The position numbers were made by a program, and so were the translations under genes. Under the pieces are notes generated by a model that saw only the letters and a program-made list of their open reading frames with translations, was not told where the DNA came from and made no database searches. A DNA stretch of 64,000 nucleotides, taken from GYS-P2D sp964522505 (GTDB taxonomy: Bacteria; Bacteroidota; Bacteroidia; Chitinophagales; Saprospiraceae). Where the stretch lies: NCBI GenBank assembly GCA_964522505.1, contig CAZFWJ010000001.1:1-64000 (forward strand), in the 5' to 3' direction. Positions 42,404 through 51,924 of this stretch are shown here, piece after piece (the stretch's first letter is position 1; each line of letters begins with the position of its first letter).

Positions 42404-43282
42404 TTACTTCAGATCCTTCAGGTATACCATAGCATCCTCTGATGACTTTAGCAGGGTAATACGACCTGATGAGCAATTAGGAGGCATAGTCTCGACTTGT
42501 ATCCCAGACAAAATCACTTCGCTATCTGGAAATTCTCTGCTGATATATTTCATGTAGGCAACCAAATTCTCGCCCGACAAACTATCGTTTACTATAGTCA
42601 TGATATATTCTGGCACCCGTACTTCTTTGATCTCAACTATGTCTTCAATACTGACATCAACACCTGCATTGATCACCTTGAAGCCCTGCGAACTAATCAT
42701 GTAGTTGAGGAATAACAAACTCAATTCATTCCTCTCCCCTTCTGGCAAATAAATCAAGAAAGTTTCATCTCGTGTCGGTTTTAGACCATCGATATAAACT
42801 ATGGACTTACGCTTAATAAGGTTTGAGACGAACTTTTCATGAATAGCCTTAATGCTGTCTGTAATCCACATCATCGCCAACTTGTCCAAGAATGGATATA
42901 TTACCTCAAGCATTGTATTAACGAATCCTCTCTCCTGCAGATTCTTTTCAATTATTCTGAGAAACTTAACCTCGTCGAGATCAATTAAAGAGATGGTCAA
43001 AGTATCCAGTTGTCCCTTAAACGATTCATCTATATCAGCTATTTCCGCTACCCTACGCTGCATTTCAGCGATGTCCATACCTGAAATCTTTGAAATCTTG
43101 ATGCCATTGCGGTTGAGCAATGCAATATTAAGAATGTGTTTGAGGTCATCATCGAGATAATAGCGGATGTTGCTTTCGGTACGTTTGGGCTCAATGATAT
43201 TATAGCGCTTCTCCCATATGCGGATAGTATGTGCCTTCACACCTGTTAATTTCTCTATATCCTTAATGGAGTATACCACCAT
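42404..43282 (-). CDS. MerR-family regulator with degenerate cobalamin-binding domain
   Basis: 292 residues. An N-terminal MerR helix-turn-helix (YSIKDIEKLTGVKAHTIRIW) is followed by a CarH/LitR-like helical bundle and a B12-binding Rossmann fold. CarH proteins carry W-x9-EH and an ExH-type cobalamin ligand motif. Here the first reads W139 then E149-K150, and the second is GERNEL with Asn185 where His is expected. Both cobalamin-contacting His appear lost, so it probably does not use B12. The target genes are unknown; it diverges from bshA across a 174-bp region. The start is ATG at 43282. Confidence 0.85.
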   Translation of the reverse strand: MVVYSIKDIEKLTGVKAHTIRIWEKRYNIIEPKRTESNIRYYLDDDLKHILNIALLNRNGIKISKISGMDIAEMQRRVAEIADIDESFKGQLDTLTISLIDLDEVKFLRIIEKNLQERGFVNTMLEVIYPFLDKLAMMWITDSIKAIHEKFVSNLIKRKSIVYIDGLKPTRDETFLIYLPEGERNELSLLFLNYMISSQGFKVINAGVDVSIEDIVEIKEVRVPEYIMTIVNDSLSGENLVAYMKYISREFPDSEVILSGIQVETMPPNCSSGRITLLKSSEDAMVYLKDLK

Positions 43283-43456
43283 ATGTGTACGAGTCCTTTG
43301 TCTACTTTATGGCAAAAACCATATTACCTATCAATTTTCATATGAGATTATGCCACAACCTGAAACAATAAAACAATGAATAACTTTTAAATTGCAATGA
43401 TCTTCCTTTCAACCTCAATTTTGGCAAAAATACAGTACACTTTTAAATAATGTGAG

Positions 43457-44605
43457 ATGAAAATCGGAATAGTCTGCTATCCTACCTTTGGCGGAAGTGG
43501 TGTGGTCGCTACAGAACTAGGAATTAACCTAGCGAAGAAAGGTTATGAAGTACATTTCATTACATATGAGCGACCAGCAAGGCTCAATGTGTTTATGAAT
43601 AATGTATACTTCCATGAAGTATTACCATTTAAATACTCCCTCTTCAAGTATACTCCTTATGAGACGACTCTAGCCGGTAGGCTTGTTGATGTAGTAATGA
43701 ATGAAAAGCTGGACTTATTACATGTGCATTATGCTATACCTCATGCAGCTGTTGCATTTATGGCTAAGAGTATCTTAAAAACCAAGGGCGTCAATATTCC
43801 GATCATCACCACATTACACGGTACAGATATCACACTTGTTGGAAAAGATCCGGCCCTCTCAACTGTAGTAGAGTTTAGCATCAATAATAGTGATGGTGTA
43901 ACGGCAGTATCTAACTTCCTTAAGGAGAGCACTTACAACAATTTTAATATTTCAAGAGAGATCGATGTCATTTACAATTTTATTGATTTCGACAAATTCA
44001 AACGTACAGACAAAGAACATTTCAAAAAGGCGATCGCTCCTAATGGCGAAAAGATATTGACTCACATCTCTAATTTTAGAACTGTCAAAAGGGCCGAAGA
44101 TGCCATTTATGTCTTTCAAAAGGTATACGAAAAGATTCCTTGTAAACTATTGATGATCGGTGATGGTCCTCAGCGTTCTAAAATGGAAAAAATCTGTCGA
44201 GAAATAGGCATCTGTGGAGAGATACGATTCTTAGGTAAGCAAGGAGCAATAGAAGAGCTCCTTTCGATCTCTGATCTATTCTTGCTACCATCATCCAATG
44301 AAAGTTTTGGTTTGGCCGCTCTGGAAGCCATGGCACTTGAAGTACCAGTAATATCGACTGATGTAGGAGGTATTCCAGAAGTAAACATCCATGGAGAAAC
44401 TGGCTATCTGAGCAAAGTAGGTGAGATTGAGGAAATGGCACAAAATGCCATTAGCATTCTGTCCTCCCCAGAGAAGCACAAACAATTTAGAGCTCAGTCA
44501 TTGGCTAAGTCCCAGGAGTTTCACGTAGATAAGATTCTCCCTCAATATGAGGCCTTATATAACCGGGCACTCGCCAAGGTCTCTAGCGAATTACTAATAT
44601 CTTAG
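43457..44605 (+). CDS. bshA: N-acetyl-alpha-D-glucosaminyl L-malate synthase (bacillithiol)
   Basis: A GT4-type glycosyltransferase for the first step of bacillithiol synthesis. It opens with the BshA-typical MKIGIVCYPTFGGSGVVATE and has DLLHVHYAIPHAAVAFMAK, TTLHGTDITLVGKDP, and the C-terminal EX7E block LLPSSNESFGLAALEAMA. Length 382 is normal. The 3' end overlaps the convergent porZ gene by 23 bp. No bshB or bshC is in this window. Confidence 0.94.
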   Translation: MKIGIVCYPTFGGSGVVATELGINLAKKGYEVHFITYERPARLNVFMNNVYFHEVLPFKYSLFKYTPYETTLAGRLVDVVMNEKLDLLHVHYAIPHAAVAFMAKSILKTKGVNIPIITTLHGTDITLVGKDPALSTVVEFSINNSDGVTAVSNFLKESTYNNFNISREIDVIYNFIDFDKFKRTDKEHFKKAIAPNGEKILTHISNFRTVKRAEDAIYVFQKVYEKIPCKLLMIGDGPQRSKMEKICREIGICGEIRFLGKQGAIEELLSISDLFLLPSSNESFGLAALEAMALEVPVISTDVGGIPEVNIHGETGYLSKVGEIEEMAQNAISILSSPEKHKQFRAQSLAKSQEFHVDKILPQYEALYNRALAKVSSELLIS

Positions 44606-46907
44606 TCGCAACACCATCTGGATTACTAAAACTATTGCTTTGATTGCTAAACACTAAGTAGACTCCCGTCTCAACTGGCTCACCAGATAATCCCGTAAGA
44701 TCCCAAGTTGCTGTCCCTCCAAGTGCTTGAGAGCTCTGGACCAGATTGCCATTAAGGTCTGTTATCCTTATTTCAGCATCGGTTGCTAATCCCTTGATAG
44801 CAACAGAACCAAAAAAGTCAGGTTGAACTGGATTAGGGAATGCATAAATATCAGATGCTCGGTTGCGCAAGCTTCCTCCCGAAGTTGCTGTTTTGAAAGA
44901 GATCATTCCGCCGCCGGTAGAGATATACATCTCACCAGATATCGGCTCATACGCAATATCTTGGATGTCATTATCAAAAAGCGGGCTATTATCTTGGGTG
45001 AATCGCAGAAGTTGTTCGTCACCATCTTCTGACTGAACAAAAATTCCATTCTCGCTACCTAGCCATTTTCGATTAGCTCCATCTATCTCGATAGCTGTAA
45101 TATTTTGGTCTGCTAACAGAAAAGCAGCGATGCTATCGACTTCTACGATCCTTCTGATCCCCGGACATTCATCAGTAATGACATCATTGCCACAATCAAA
45201 TATGACAGGTCCTTGCGCCGTAGCTACCCACATATCCCCAGAAAGGTCTAAAGTAACTTCATTTACTGGGGCATCTATCTGCGAATTATTTTGATTAATA
45301 AATCGTTGCTGATCATCATTGATAGAGAGTACGTCCTCTCCCATATCATAGATCAGTACACCCCCATTGGCGCCACTCACAGTGCACCACAGGTTTCCTT
45401 CCTCATCAAAGGTGATATTGGAAAGTGTAGAGGGAGCATTGATATTGAAGTTCATCCATTCTCCAGCTGGAGTTCTAACATTTAACGGTTGTGCTGCTCC
45501 AAATACGCTAACCCAAAGATTACCATTCTCATCAAATGCTATTCCTGTGATTCGTTCTCTAGCTAAGTCTCCTATCGCTCCTTGTAAAGTAGAATTCTCC
45601 TGAGTATACACCATGATTTCACCAGTCGTACGATCTAACTCCATTAAGCCTCCCCAGTAGCTGCCCACATAAACTAAATCTGAAAAGGGGTCCGCCTTAA
45701 TCCTAAAAAAACTGAGCAAGTCATTATCATCAATAGCTTGGGTATTGAATTCATTGAAGTTTGTCCAGGTGGACCCTTCTTGAATATATATTCCATTCCT
45801 GCTGAACAGGAATTGAAAATTATCAGAGACGCCACCATCACTTGCATGAACGATTCCATCCTCTATATCGATGTCACTCGCCGTATGAAAGAATGGAGAG
45901 TCGAATGTTATTCGCTCACAGCCTTGATCTATTGACAAGGCTCTCCTAATCTCGGGAAAGCCATCGGCGTACCATACCTGTCCACGCTCATCAATCTCAA
46001 CTCCCGTTGCGATATTAACACAACCTGCCTCGCCTTGCTGAATCTGATCCCTTTGAGCAAAAAACACCTCGCTCACGAAGTCAGGCCCCTGATATCCCAG
46101 CACCACAAATCCCCCAGTATTATTGATGAAGCTTATAACAAAGCTCCGTGAATCAGAACTATGAAAAAACTCAAACCCGTTATCAAAATCACCACTAAAA
46201 ACCTCATTACCGATTCCAACAAAAACGTCTTGGCCATTATCTTCAACTGCAATTATTTCATTGAGAGATCCAATACCACGATTATCTTCTATGATCTCCC
46301 ACTGACCGAAATCATTCAAGTTAACACCCGCCAAATTAACATCGATGCTATACAATCCATCAAGAGTGCCTGCATAGAGCCTACCTCTCAGAAAGGCGAT
46401 ATCGTTGACTCGAACATCCGTTATGGTCGTCGATCTAAATATGCCTGTGCTGCCATCCAATGAAACAACTCCAAAGCCCGTTGCCAGATAAATGACTCCA
46501 TCGGGATCGATGTCTAAACCATTAACCCTTTTGTCGGTGATTATGGTGGTGTTGAGCTTAATATTAGGGACGTTAATAACAGACCCGTCAGATTGGACAA
46601 GATCAATGTTAGCATCATCATATATGACGATGAGTTGGTCATTGACTTCATCGTATTCGACTATGTCAATTCCTACATCCGTTAATCCTTCAACCTTAGA
46701 TAAAAAAGTAGGGCTGTCGTCCTCTTTATCGATAATAATGAGATTCCAAATGTTGGAATAAACTATAGAAGAAGGAGTCTGGGTCACATAATTGCCAGAC
46801 TGCTGTGGCAGATGAGATTGCCATTCACCTATTCCTAAGTTGTTACCTTGACCCAACATGCTTATGGCCATGCAAAGATTTATACAACAAAGGATTATTC
46901 GATTCAA
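44583..46907 (-). CDS. porZ: PorZ-like type IX secretion protein (beta-propeller)
   Basis: 774 residues with a signal peptide (IILCCINLCMAISMLGQ). The body holds two-component-regulator-type beta-propeller repeats (FGVVSLDGSTGIFRS, RLYAGTLDGLYSID, GNLWVSVFGAA, KWLGSENGIFVQSEDG). It ends with a type IX sorting-like domain (YAFPNPVQPDFFGSVAIKG). This matches PorZ, the surface component that delivers anionic LPS to the type IX attachment complex. The start is TTG at 46907, overlapping the nadD stop (TTGA). Confidence 0.8.
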   Translation of the reverse strand: MNRIILCCINLCMAISMLGQGNNLGIGEWQSHLPQQSGNYVTQTPSSIVYSNIWNLIIIDKEDDSPTFLSKVEGLTDVGIDIVEYDEVNDQLIVIYDDANIDLVQSDGSVINVPNIKLNTTIITDKRVNGLDIDPDGVIYLATGFGVVSLDGSTGIFRSTTITDVRVNDIAFLRGRLYAGTLDGLYSIDVNLAGVNLNDFGQWEIIEDNRGIGSLNEIIAVEDNGQDVFVGIGNEVFSGDFDNGFEFFHSSDSRSFVISFINNTGGFVVLGYQGPDFVSEVFFAQRDQIQQGEAGCVNIATGVEIDERGQVWYADGFPEIRRALSIDQGCERITFDSPFFHTASDIDIEDGIVHASDGGVSDNFQFLFSRNGIYIQEGSTWTNFNEFNTQAIDDNDLLSFFRIKADPFSDLVYVGSYWGGLMELDRTTGEIMVYTQENSTLQGAIGDLARERITGIAFDENGNLWVSVFGAAQPLNVRTPAGEWMNFNINAPSTLSNITFDEEGNLWCTVSGANGGVLIYDMGEDVLSINDDQQRFINQNNSQIDAPVNEVTLDLSGDMWVATAQGPVIFDCGNDVITDECPGIRRIVEVDSIAAFLLADQNITAIEIDGANRKWLGSENGIFVQSEDGDEQLLRFTQDNSPLFDNDIQDIAYEPISGEMYISTGGGMISFKTATSGGSLRNRASDIYAFPNPVQPDFFGSVAIKGLATDAEIRITDLNGNLVQSSQALGGTATWDLTGLSGEPVETGVYLVFSNQSNSFSNPDGVATKILVIR

Positions 46908-47485
46908 AGCTTTTTATAAATATTGTTGGAGTTCAAGTAATTAAACACCTCTTCAGTAACTAAATATTGTACTGACTTACCTTGTTTGATTGCACTGCGG
47001 ATATAACTAGCTGAAATATTGAGTAATGGGGCTTCTGCATACTTGATTCGATCTGTTGCTCCTAGTTGATGCTCATTATTCTCTCCTCTCTTGTATACAT
47101 AGATGTCATGCTCCGCCAGTATCCGCTCATAATTCTTCCACTTATGAAAGCTCGTTATATTATCACCACCCATGATCAAAGAAAATCTCTTCTTGGGGTA
47201 TTTCTCTTTAAGATAACTCAGCGTATCTATGGTATATGATGGTTTAGGCAAGCTAAACTCTACATCTGATGCTTTGATTTTAGCATGCTCGCCTATGGCC
47301 AATTTTAATAGATGTAGGCGATCATAGTCATTAGCCAGAGATTGCTGAGACTTAAAAGGATTATGAGGACTAAGGACCATCCACAACTCGTCCATGGCCG
47401 TATATTCTACCATGTAATTGGCGATAATCATATGCCCGACATGTACTGGATTAAACGACCCAAAGAACAGTCCTATATGAGTCAT
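46904..47485 (-). CDS. nadD: Nicotinate-nucleotide adenylyltransferase
   Basis: Adenylylates nicotinate mononucleotide in NAD synthesis. The nucleotidyltransferase motif GSFNPVHVGHMIIANY is near the start, with SPHNPFK and the C-terminal SASYIRSAIKQG (ISSTxIR-type) block. 193 residues. It follows dnaN after 33 nt and its stop overlaps porZ. Confidence 0.94.
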   Translation of the reverse strand: MTHIGLFFGSFNPVHVGHMIIANYMVEYTAMDELWMVLSPHNPFKSQQSLANDYDRLHLLKLAIGEHAKIKASDVEFSLPKPSYTIDTLSYLKEKYPKKRFSLIMGGDNITSFHKWKNYERILAEHDIYVYKRGENNEHQLGATDRIKYAEAPLLNISASYIRSAIKQGKSVQYLVTEEVFNYLNSNNIYKKL

Positions 47486-47518
47486 TGCAAAAGTTTAAAA
47501 TTAAAAAGGCGTGGTTAA

Positions 47519-48634
47519 TTAATTCCCCATCATAACAGGCATCACAAGCATAATCAGGTCTTCGCTCTCATCCTGGTCGGTCGGAACCAATATGCCTGCT
47601 CTGTTAGGTGTTGACAGCTTAAAGCTTACATCGTCAACTCCAATCACCTGCAACATCTCGATCAGGAACTTGGCATTGAATCCGATATTCATGGTGTCTC
47701 CGTCATAGTTACAGCTGAGCTGTTCAGTTGCTTCATTTGAGAAATCAAGGTCTTGAGCTGAGATCGTTAAGCTCCCATCTGTAATATTCAGAACGACTTG
47801 ATTAGTAGACTTATTCGCATAGATCGCTATACGACGTAATGAATTCTGAAAGTCTGCCTTGCCTAAACCTAGAATATTTGCATTATCGTATGGAATCACT
47901 GCATTGTAGTCCGGATATTTAGCATCAATCAGACGTATAATGATCTGCGTATCTTCCAGTTTAAAGAAGACATTGTTAGAATTATAGTTGAGTTCAATAG
48001 TCTGGTCAGGGTCCAAGGCATTTTTCAACTGCATCAAACCCTTTTTGGGAACGATAAACGAGTTCGGTGTATTCTTGCCATCAACCTTGAAGCTATACTT
48101 CACAAGCTTATGTGCATCTGTTGCAACAAAGATTAGCTCTTCCTCTTCTATCTGGAAATATAGTCCTTGCATCGCCATTCTCAACTCATCGTTACTTGTC
48201 GCAAAGAGTGTTTTGTTTAAAACCTTGGAAAGTATCTCTCCACTGATAGATATAGATTCCACTTCATCAGATGACGGCAGCTCTGGATAATCTTCCGGCG
48301 AATCTCCAGATAATTTGTAACGACCATATGCTGAGGTAATCTTTACAGCTTTGGTTCCGTCATCTATTTCTACAGTAATTGGCTGCTCAGGTAGTGCTTT
48401 TAGTGTATCCATGAGAATCTTAGCGGGGATCGCTATCTGTCCTCCCTCTTCCATAGCAACTTCTGCCTCTGTGATAATAGTTGTTTCGAGATTTGACGCA
48501 GTTATTGTTAGCACATTATCCTGTAAACTAAAGAGAAAGTCCTCTAATATTGGCAATACGGTATTAGTGCCGATAACGCCATTGGCGAGGCTTAGTTTCT
48601 TCAATAGTTCTGAGGACGAAACGCTAAATTTCAT
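47519..48634 (-). CDS. dnaN: DNA polymerase III beta sliding clamp
   Basis: The ring-shaped processivity clamp of the replicase. Three clamp domains are seen over 371 residues. Conserved stretches include LPILEDFLFSLQDN, the RLIDAKYPDYNAVIP segment, and the C-terminal VMPVMMGN. No dnaA or gyrB is adjacent, so this is not the classic origin arrangement. A TAAATTTG -7-like element (complement of 48674-48681) lies 40 nt upstream. Confidence 0.96.
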   Translation of the reverse strand: MKFSVSSSELLKKLSLANGVIGTNTVLPILEDFLFSLQDNVLTITASNLETTIITEAEVAMEEGGQIAIPAKILMDTLKALPEQPITVEIDDGTKAVKITSAYGRYKLSGDSPEDYPELPSSDEVESISISGEILSKVLNKTLFATSNDELRMAMQGLYFQIEEEELIFVATDAHKLVKYSFKVDGKNTPNSFIVPKKGLMQLKNALDPDQTIELNYNSNNVFFKLEDTQIIIRLIDAKYPDYNAVIPYDNANILGLGKADFQNSLRRIAIYANKSTNQVVLNITDGSLTISAQDLDFSNEATEQLSCNYDGDTMNIGFNAKFLIEMLQVIGVDDVSFKLSTPNRAGILVPTDQDESEDLIMLVMPVMMGN

Positions 48635-48673
48635 GGAGTTCTAATTCGATTAATTCCAAAAATTAAAACTAAG

Positions 48674-48736
48674 CAAATTTATTGCAAAGGCAAGTGCACT
48701 CTTAAGATAGAACTCACAGGCGAATGATTACTTTTG
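48674..48736. promoter_or_regulatory. Divergent -7 elements for dnaN and the M16-like gene
   Basis: TAAATTTG on the minus strand (complement of 48674-48681) is 40 nt before dnaN. TACTTTTG on the plus strand (48729-48736) is 23 nt before the M16-like start. Both fit TAnnTTTG, but no -33 element stands out. Confidence 0.42.
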
Positions 48737-48758
48737 CCGCTCTCTGAAGCAATACACA

Positions 48759-50027
48759 TTGGCAAATCTGAAAAACCGACCTTCAATAAATGCACTGGAC
48801 ACCTATGTGTGCCCCGAAGTTGTAATTGATAATGCACCTAATGGTGTTCCCATCTATCAAATACATAAGAAAAAAGCCCAAGTGGTGCTTGTGGATATCG
48901 TGTTTAAAGCAGGCCGGTTACAGGAAGAATCGCAGATGTCAGCGAGCTGCACGGCAGCGCTACTTAGCGAAGGAACGACTCATAAGTCGAGCCAAGAGAT
49001 TGCCGAATACGTAGACTATCATGGTGCCACATTAAGAGTGAGGTCTGATTTCGATACGATCTCTATTAAGGTACTGTCAATGACTAAGTACTTCGATAAA
49101 CTCACTGGTCTGATCGAAGAGATTTTAACCATGCCATCATTCAGTCAGGAAGAGCTTGATTTAATCATATCGAGAAGAAAAGAGCGGCTTAAAATGGATC
49201 TTCAGAAGAACGAAATAATCTCTTATCGTAAACTTACTGAGTCATTGTTCGGATACGATCATCCATATGGATACAATAGTGACCCTTATAAATATGAGCA
49301 GATTGCACGGTCAGACCTAATTCATCATCACTCACAATTCTTCAATGCACAGAATTGCTCTTGCTTTGTTGCTGGAGATATTAACCCTACTGTTATAAAC
49401 CGTCTGAGTGCGACTCTGTCTTCGTTACCAAATGGTGATGGTATTATCAATAATATTGTGCCGAATAAAAAGCCATCATCCTTAAAACGCAGTTCTGTCA
49501 GTGGTAATCCATTGCAGACATCTATTCGTATGGGACGACATTGCTTCAGTAGGAATCACCCAGATTACCATTTCCTTCTTATGGCCAATACAATACTAGG
49601 TGGATACTTTGGTAGTCGGTTGATCTCTAACATACGTGAAGACAAAGGATGGACATACGGCATCTATTCTATACTTGACACACATATGGCAGATGGTTCT
49701 CTAATGATCTCTACAGATGTTGACAAGTCTAATGTTCCCCTGACAATAGCAGAAATAAAGAAAGAGCTGAATCGCATGTGTCAGGAAAAAGTACCCGAAG
49801 ATGAACTCAACTTAGTTAAAAACTATGTAAGTGGTATGTATATCAATTTTTTTGATGGCCCTCTCAATAGTATTAAGGCTATAAAAACATTAGCTTTGAA
49901 TCACATTCCCTTGGACGAATTAAAATCCCTATTAGACATCTATCGCTCTATTACCGCAGATGAAATCCTCGATACTGCACAGCAATATTTTAATAGGAAC
50001 GATTTTTGGATAGTAACCGTGGGTTGA
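48759..50027 (+). CDS. Inactive M16-family peptidase homologue
   Basis: 422 residues with the two-halved fold of M16 zinc peptidases. In active members HxxEH precedes a GT pair; here the aligned residues are Ser63, Ala66 and Ala67 in SCTAALLSEGT, so the zinc site is gone. The C-terminal substrate-gripping region is kept (SRLISNIREDKGWTYGIYS, the R/Y pair). Such non-catalytic members usually pair with an active subunit, but none is nearby. The start is TTG at 48759. It lies just upstream of mreB. Confidence 0.87.
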   Translation: MANLKNRPSINALDTYVCPEVVIDNAPNGVPIYQIHKKKAQVVLVDIVFKAGRLQEESQMSASCTAALLSEGTTHKSSQEIAEYVDYHGATLRVRSDFDTISIKVLSMTKYFDKLTGLIEEILTMPSFSQEELDLIISRRKERLKMDLQKNEIISYRKLTESLFGYDHPYGYNSDPYKYEQIARSDLIHHHSQFFNAQNCSCFVAGDINPTVINRLSATLSSLPNGDGIINNIVPNKKPSSLKRSSVSGNPLQTSIRMGRHCFSRNHPDYHFLLMANTILGGYFGSRLISNIREDKGWTYGIYSILDTHMADGSLMISTDVDKSNVPLTIAEIKKELNRMCQEKVPEDELNLVKNYVSGMYINFFDGPLNSIKAIKTLALNHIPLDELKSLLDIYRSITADEILDTAQQYFNRNDFWIVTVG

Positions 50028-50083
50028 GCGGAAACCGCAATCCAGGATATATTAAATGACGAAAACTACGACAGAAGAGATTA

Positions 50084-51115
50084 ATGGGAATATTTAGTTT
50101 TTTCAGACAAGAACTAGCAATAGACTTAGGTACTGCAAATACGCTTATTGTATATGATAATGAAGTGGTTGTAGACGAGCCCTCTATTGTTGCCATGGAT
50201 AGGAATACTCGCGAATTACTCGCTGTGGGCACCAAGGCCATGAATATGCATGAAAAAACGCATAGCAACATCCTTACCATCCGTCCGCTTAAGGATGGCG
50301 TAATAGCAGACTTCCAAGCTGCAGAAAACATGATCCAAGGAATGATCAATATGGTCGAAGGTCGAAGACGATTCTTCTCTCATCTAAAGATGGTCATCTG
50401 CATTCCATCAGGGATTACAGAAGTGGAAAAACGTGCCGTTTTTGACTCTGCCGATCATGTTGATGCTAAGGAAACCTACTTGATCCATGAGCCAATGGCT
50501 GCGGCCTTAGGAATTGGAATCGATGTGATGGAGCCAATGGGTAATATGATTATAGATATTGGCGGTGGAACTACAGAGATCGCCGTGATTGCATTATCAG
50601 GGATTGTTACAGATCAATCTATACGTACTGCAGGTGATGAGCTTAATGAAGATATTATAGAATTTGTTAAACGAATGCACAACCTATTGATAGGAGAGCG
50701 TACAGCAGAAATCATAAAGAAAGAAGTTGGTGCAGCAATTACTGATATTGAGAACCCGCCTCCGCCTCTTGCTATAAATGGTCGCGATTTGTTAACTGGT
50801 ATCCCAAAGCAAATCTTGGTAAATCACGTAGAAGTAGCAGAGTCTATTGACAAGTCAATAGGAAAAATTGAGGATGCAATTATTCGCGCTCTTGAAGAAA
50901 CCCCTCCGGAGCTTGCCTCGGACATCTATAAAACGGGAATTTATCTTACCGGTGGTGGCGCCTTACTTAGAGGTCTTGATAGAAGGATAAGCGAAAAAAC
51001 TAAACTTAATGTATTTGTTGCAGATGACCCACTTCGAGCTGTAGTGCGCGGTACTGGAATAGCACTGCAAAACACAGGAAAGTTTACATTTTTAATGGAT
51101 AGAAGGAGTATGTAA
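50084..51115 (+). CDS. mreB: Rod-shape actin homologue MreB
   Basis: An actin-like filament protein that organises side-wall growth. The phosphate-1 motif is IDLGTANTLIY-like (AIDLGTANTLIVYDNE), the second is IIDIGGGTTEIAVIALSG, and the adenosine segment is LTGGGALLRGLDRRI. 343 residues. It starts a close operon with mreC (2 nt gap), mreD and PBP2. Confidence 0.97.
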   Translation: MGIFSFFRQELAIDLGTANTLIVYDNEVVVDEPSIVAMDRNTRELLAVGTKAMNMHEKTHSNILTIRPLKDGVIADFQAAENMIQGMINMVEGRRRFFSHLKMVICIPSGITEVEKRAVFDSADHVDAKETYLIHEPMAAALGIGIDVMEPMGNMIIDIGGGTTEIAVIALSGIVTDQSIRTAGDELNEDIIEFVKRMHNLLIGERTAEIIKKEVGAAITDIENPPPPLAINGRDLLTGIPKQILVNHVEVAESIDKSIGKIEDAIIRALEETPPELASDIYKTGIYLTGGGALLRGLDRRISEKTKLNVFVADDPLRAVVRGTGIALQNTGKFTFLMDRRSM

Positions 51116-51117
51116 TA

Positions 51118-51924
51118 ATGACTTCAGTTTTTGGATTAGCACAGCGGTATGTTCATGTAATATTGTTCGTCTTGCTTGAAATAATATGCCTAAGCTTAGT
51201 AGTCAATTACAATCGTTCTCAAAATCAAATCCTTACGAACTCAGCGAGCCAAATTACAGGGTCCATTAGAACCCAAACTTCTCGCATAAATAATCTTCTA
51301 GATTTAGAAAAGGAGAATGCGATGCTCTCCGAGCAAAATGCCGAACTCATTAGAGAAATCATTGAACTTACTGATAGAATCAAAAATCAAGACTCGCCTG
51401 TAGACTTAGACTTTGATTACGGCATCACACCCGCAAAGATTCGAAGTCAGAATATTCATTCATTGCGCAACAAGCTCATAATTAATAAAGGGAAGGTTGA
51501 TTCTATTCGGATTGACCAGGGCGTCATTTCCTACGAAGGTGTGGTGGGCACAATAAGTAATGTCAGCAAAAACTATAGCTCAGCAATGAGTCTTCTCAAT
51601 ATTGACCTAAAAATCAGCGCTACACTCAGAGGGCAAAACTACTTCGGTACTGTCTCATGGTCAGGACAGTCCTATGAAACTCTCGATCTCGATGGCATAC
51701 CTAATCACGCCGAGATCCAGAAAGGAGATAGTGTTCTGACCAATGGATACTCAACGATTTTTCCTCCTGGAATAATGATTGGAATTGTCAAAGATTGGTC
51801 ATTGAAAAAGTCTGGAGAGTTCTTCAACATAAAACTTACACCAAGTGTGTCTTTTTCCAAGATTGACAATGTGATGGTTCTTGAAAATAATTCATTTGCA
51901 GAGATAAAATCGCTAGATGAATAG
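51118..51924 (+). CDS. mreC: Rod-shape protein MreC
   Basis: A periplasmic scaffold between MreB and the peptidoglycan machinery. An N-terminal membrane segment (VHVILFVLLEIICLSLVV) is followed by a coiled coil (about 55-90) and a beta-rich domain with the family motifs RSQNIHSLRNKLIINKG, GVVGTISNVSKNYSSAM, and GDSVLTNGYSTIFPPG. 268 residues. It overlaps mreD by 8 nt. Confidence 0.93.
   Translation: MTSVFGLAQRYVHVILFVLLEIICLSLVVNYNRSQNQILTNSASQITGSIRTQTSRINNLLDLEKENAMLSEQNAELIREIIELTDRIKNQDSPVDLDFDYGITPAKIRSQNIHSLRNKLIINKGKVDSIRIDQGVISYEGVVGTISNVSKNYSSAMSLLNIDLKISATLRGQNYFGTVSWSGQSYETLDLDGIPNHAEIQKGDSVLTNGYSTIFPPGIMIGIVKDWSLKKSGEFFNIKLTPSVSFSKIDNVMVLENNSFAEIKSLDE

Noticed and set aside
47519..48634. 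Possible replication origin near dnaN
   Set aside because: There is no dnaA, gyrB, or recF next to it and no cluster of DnaA-box-like repeats that I can see.
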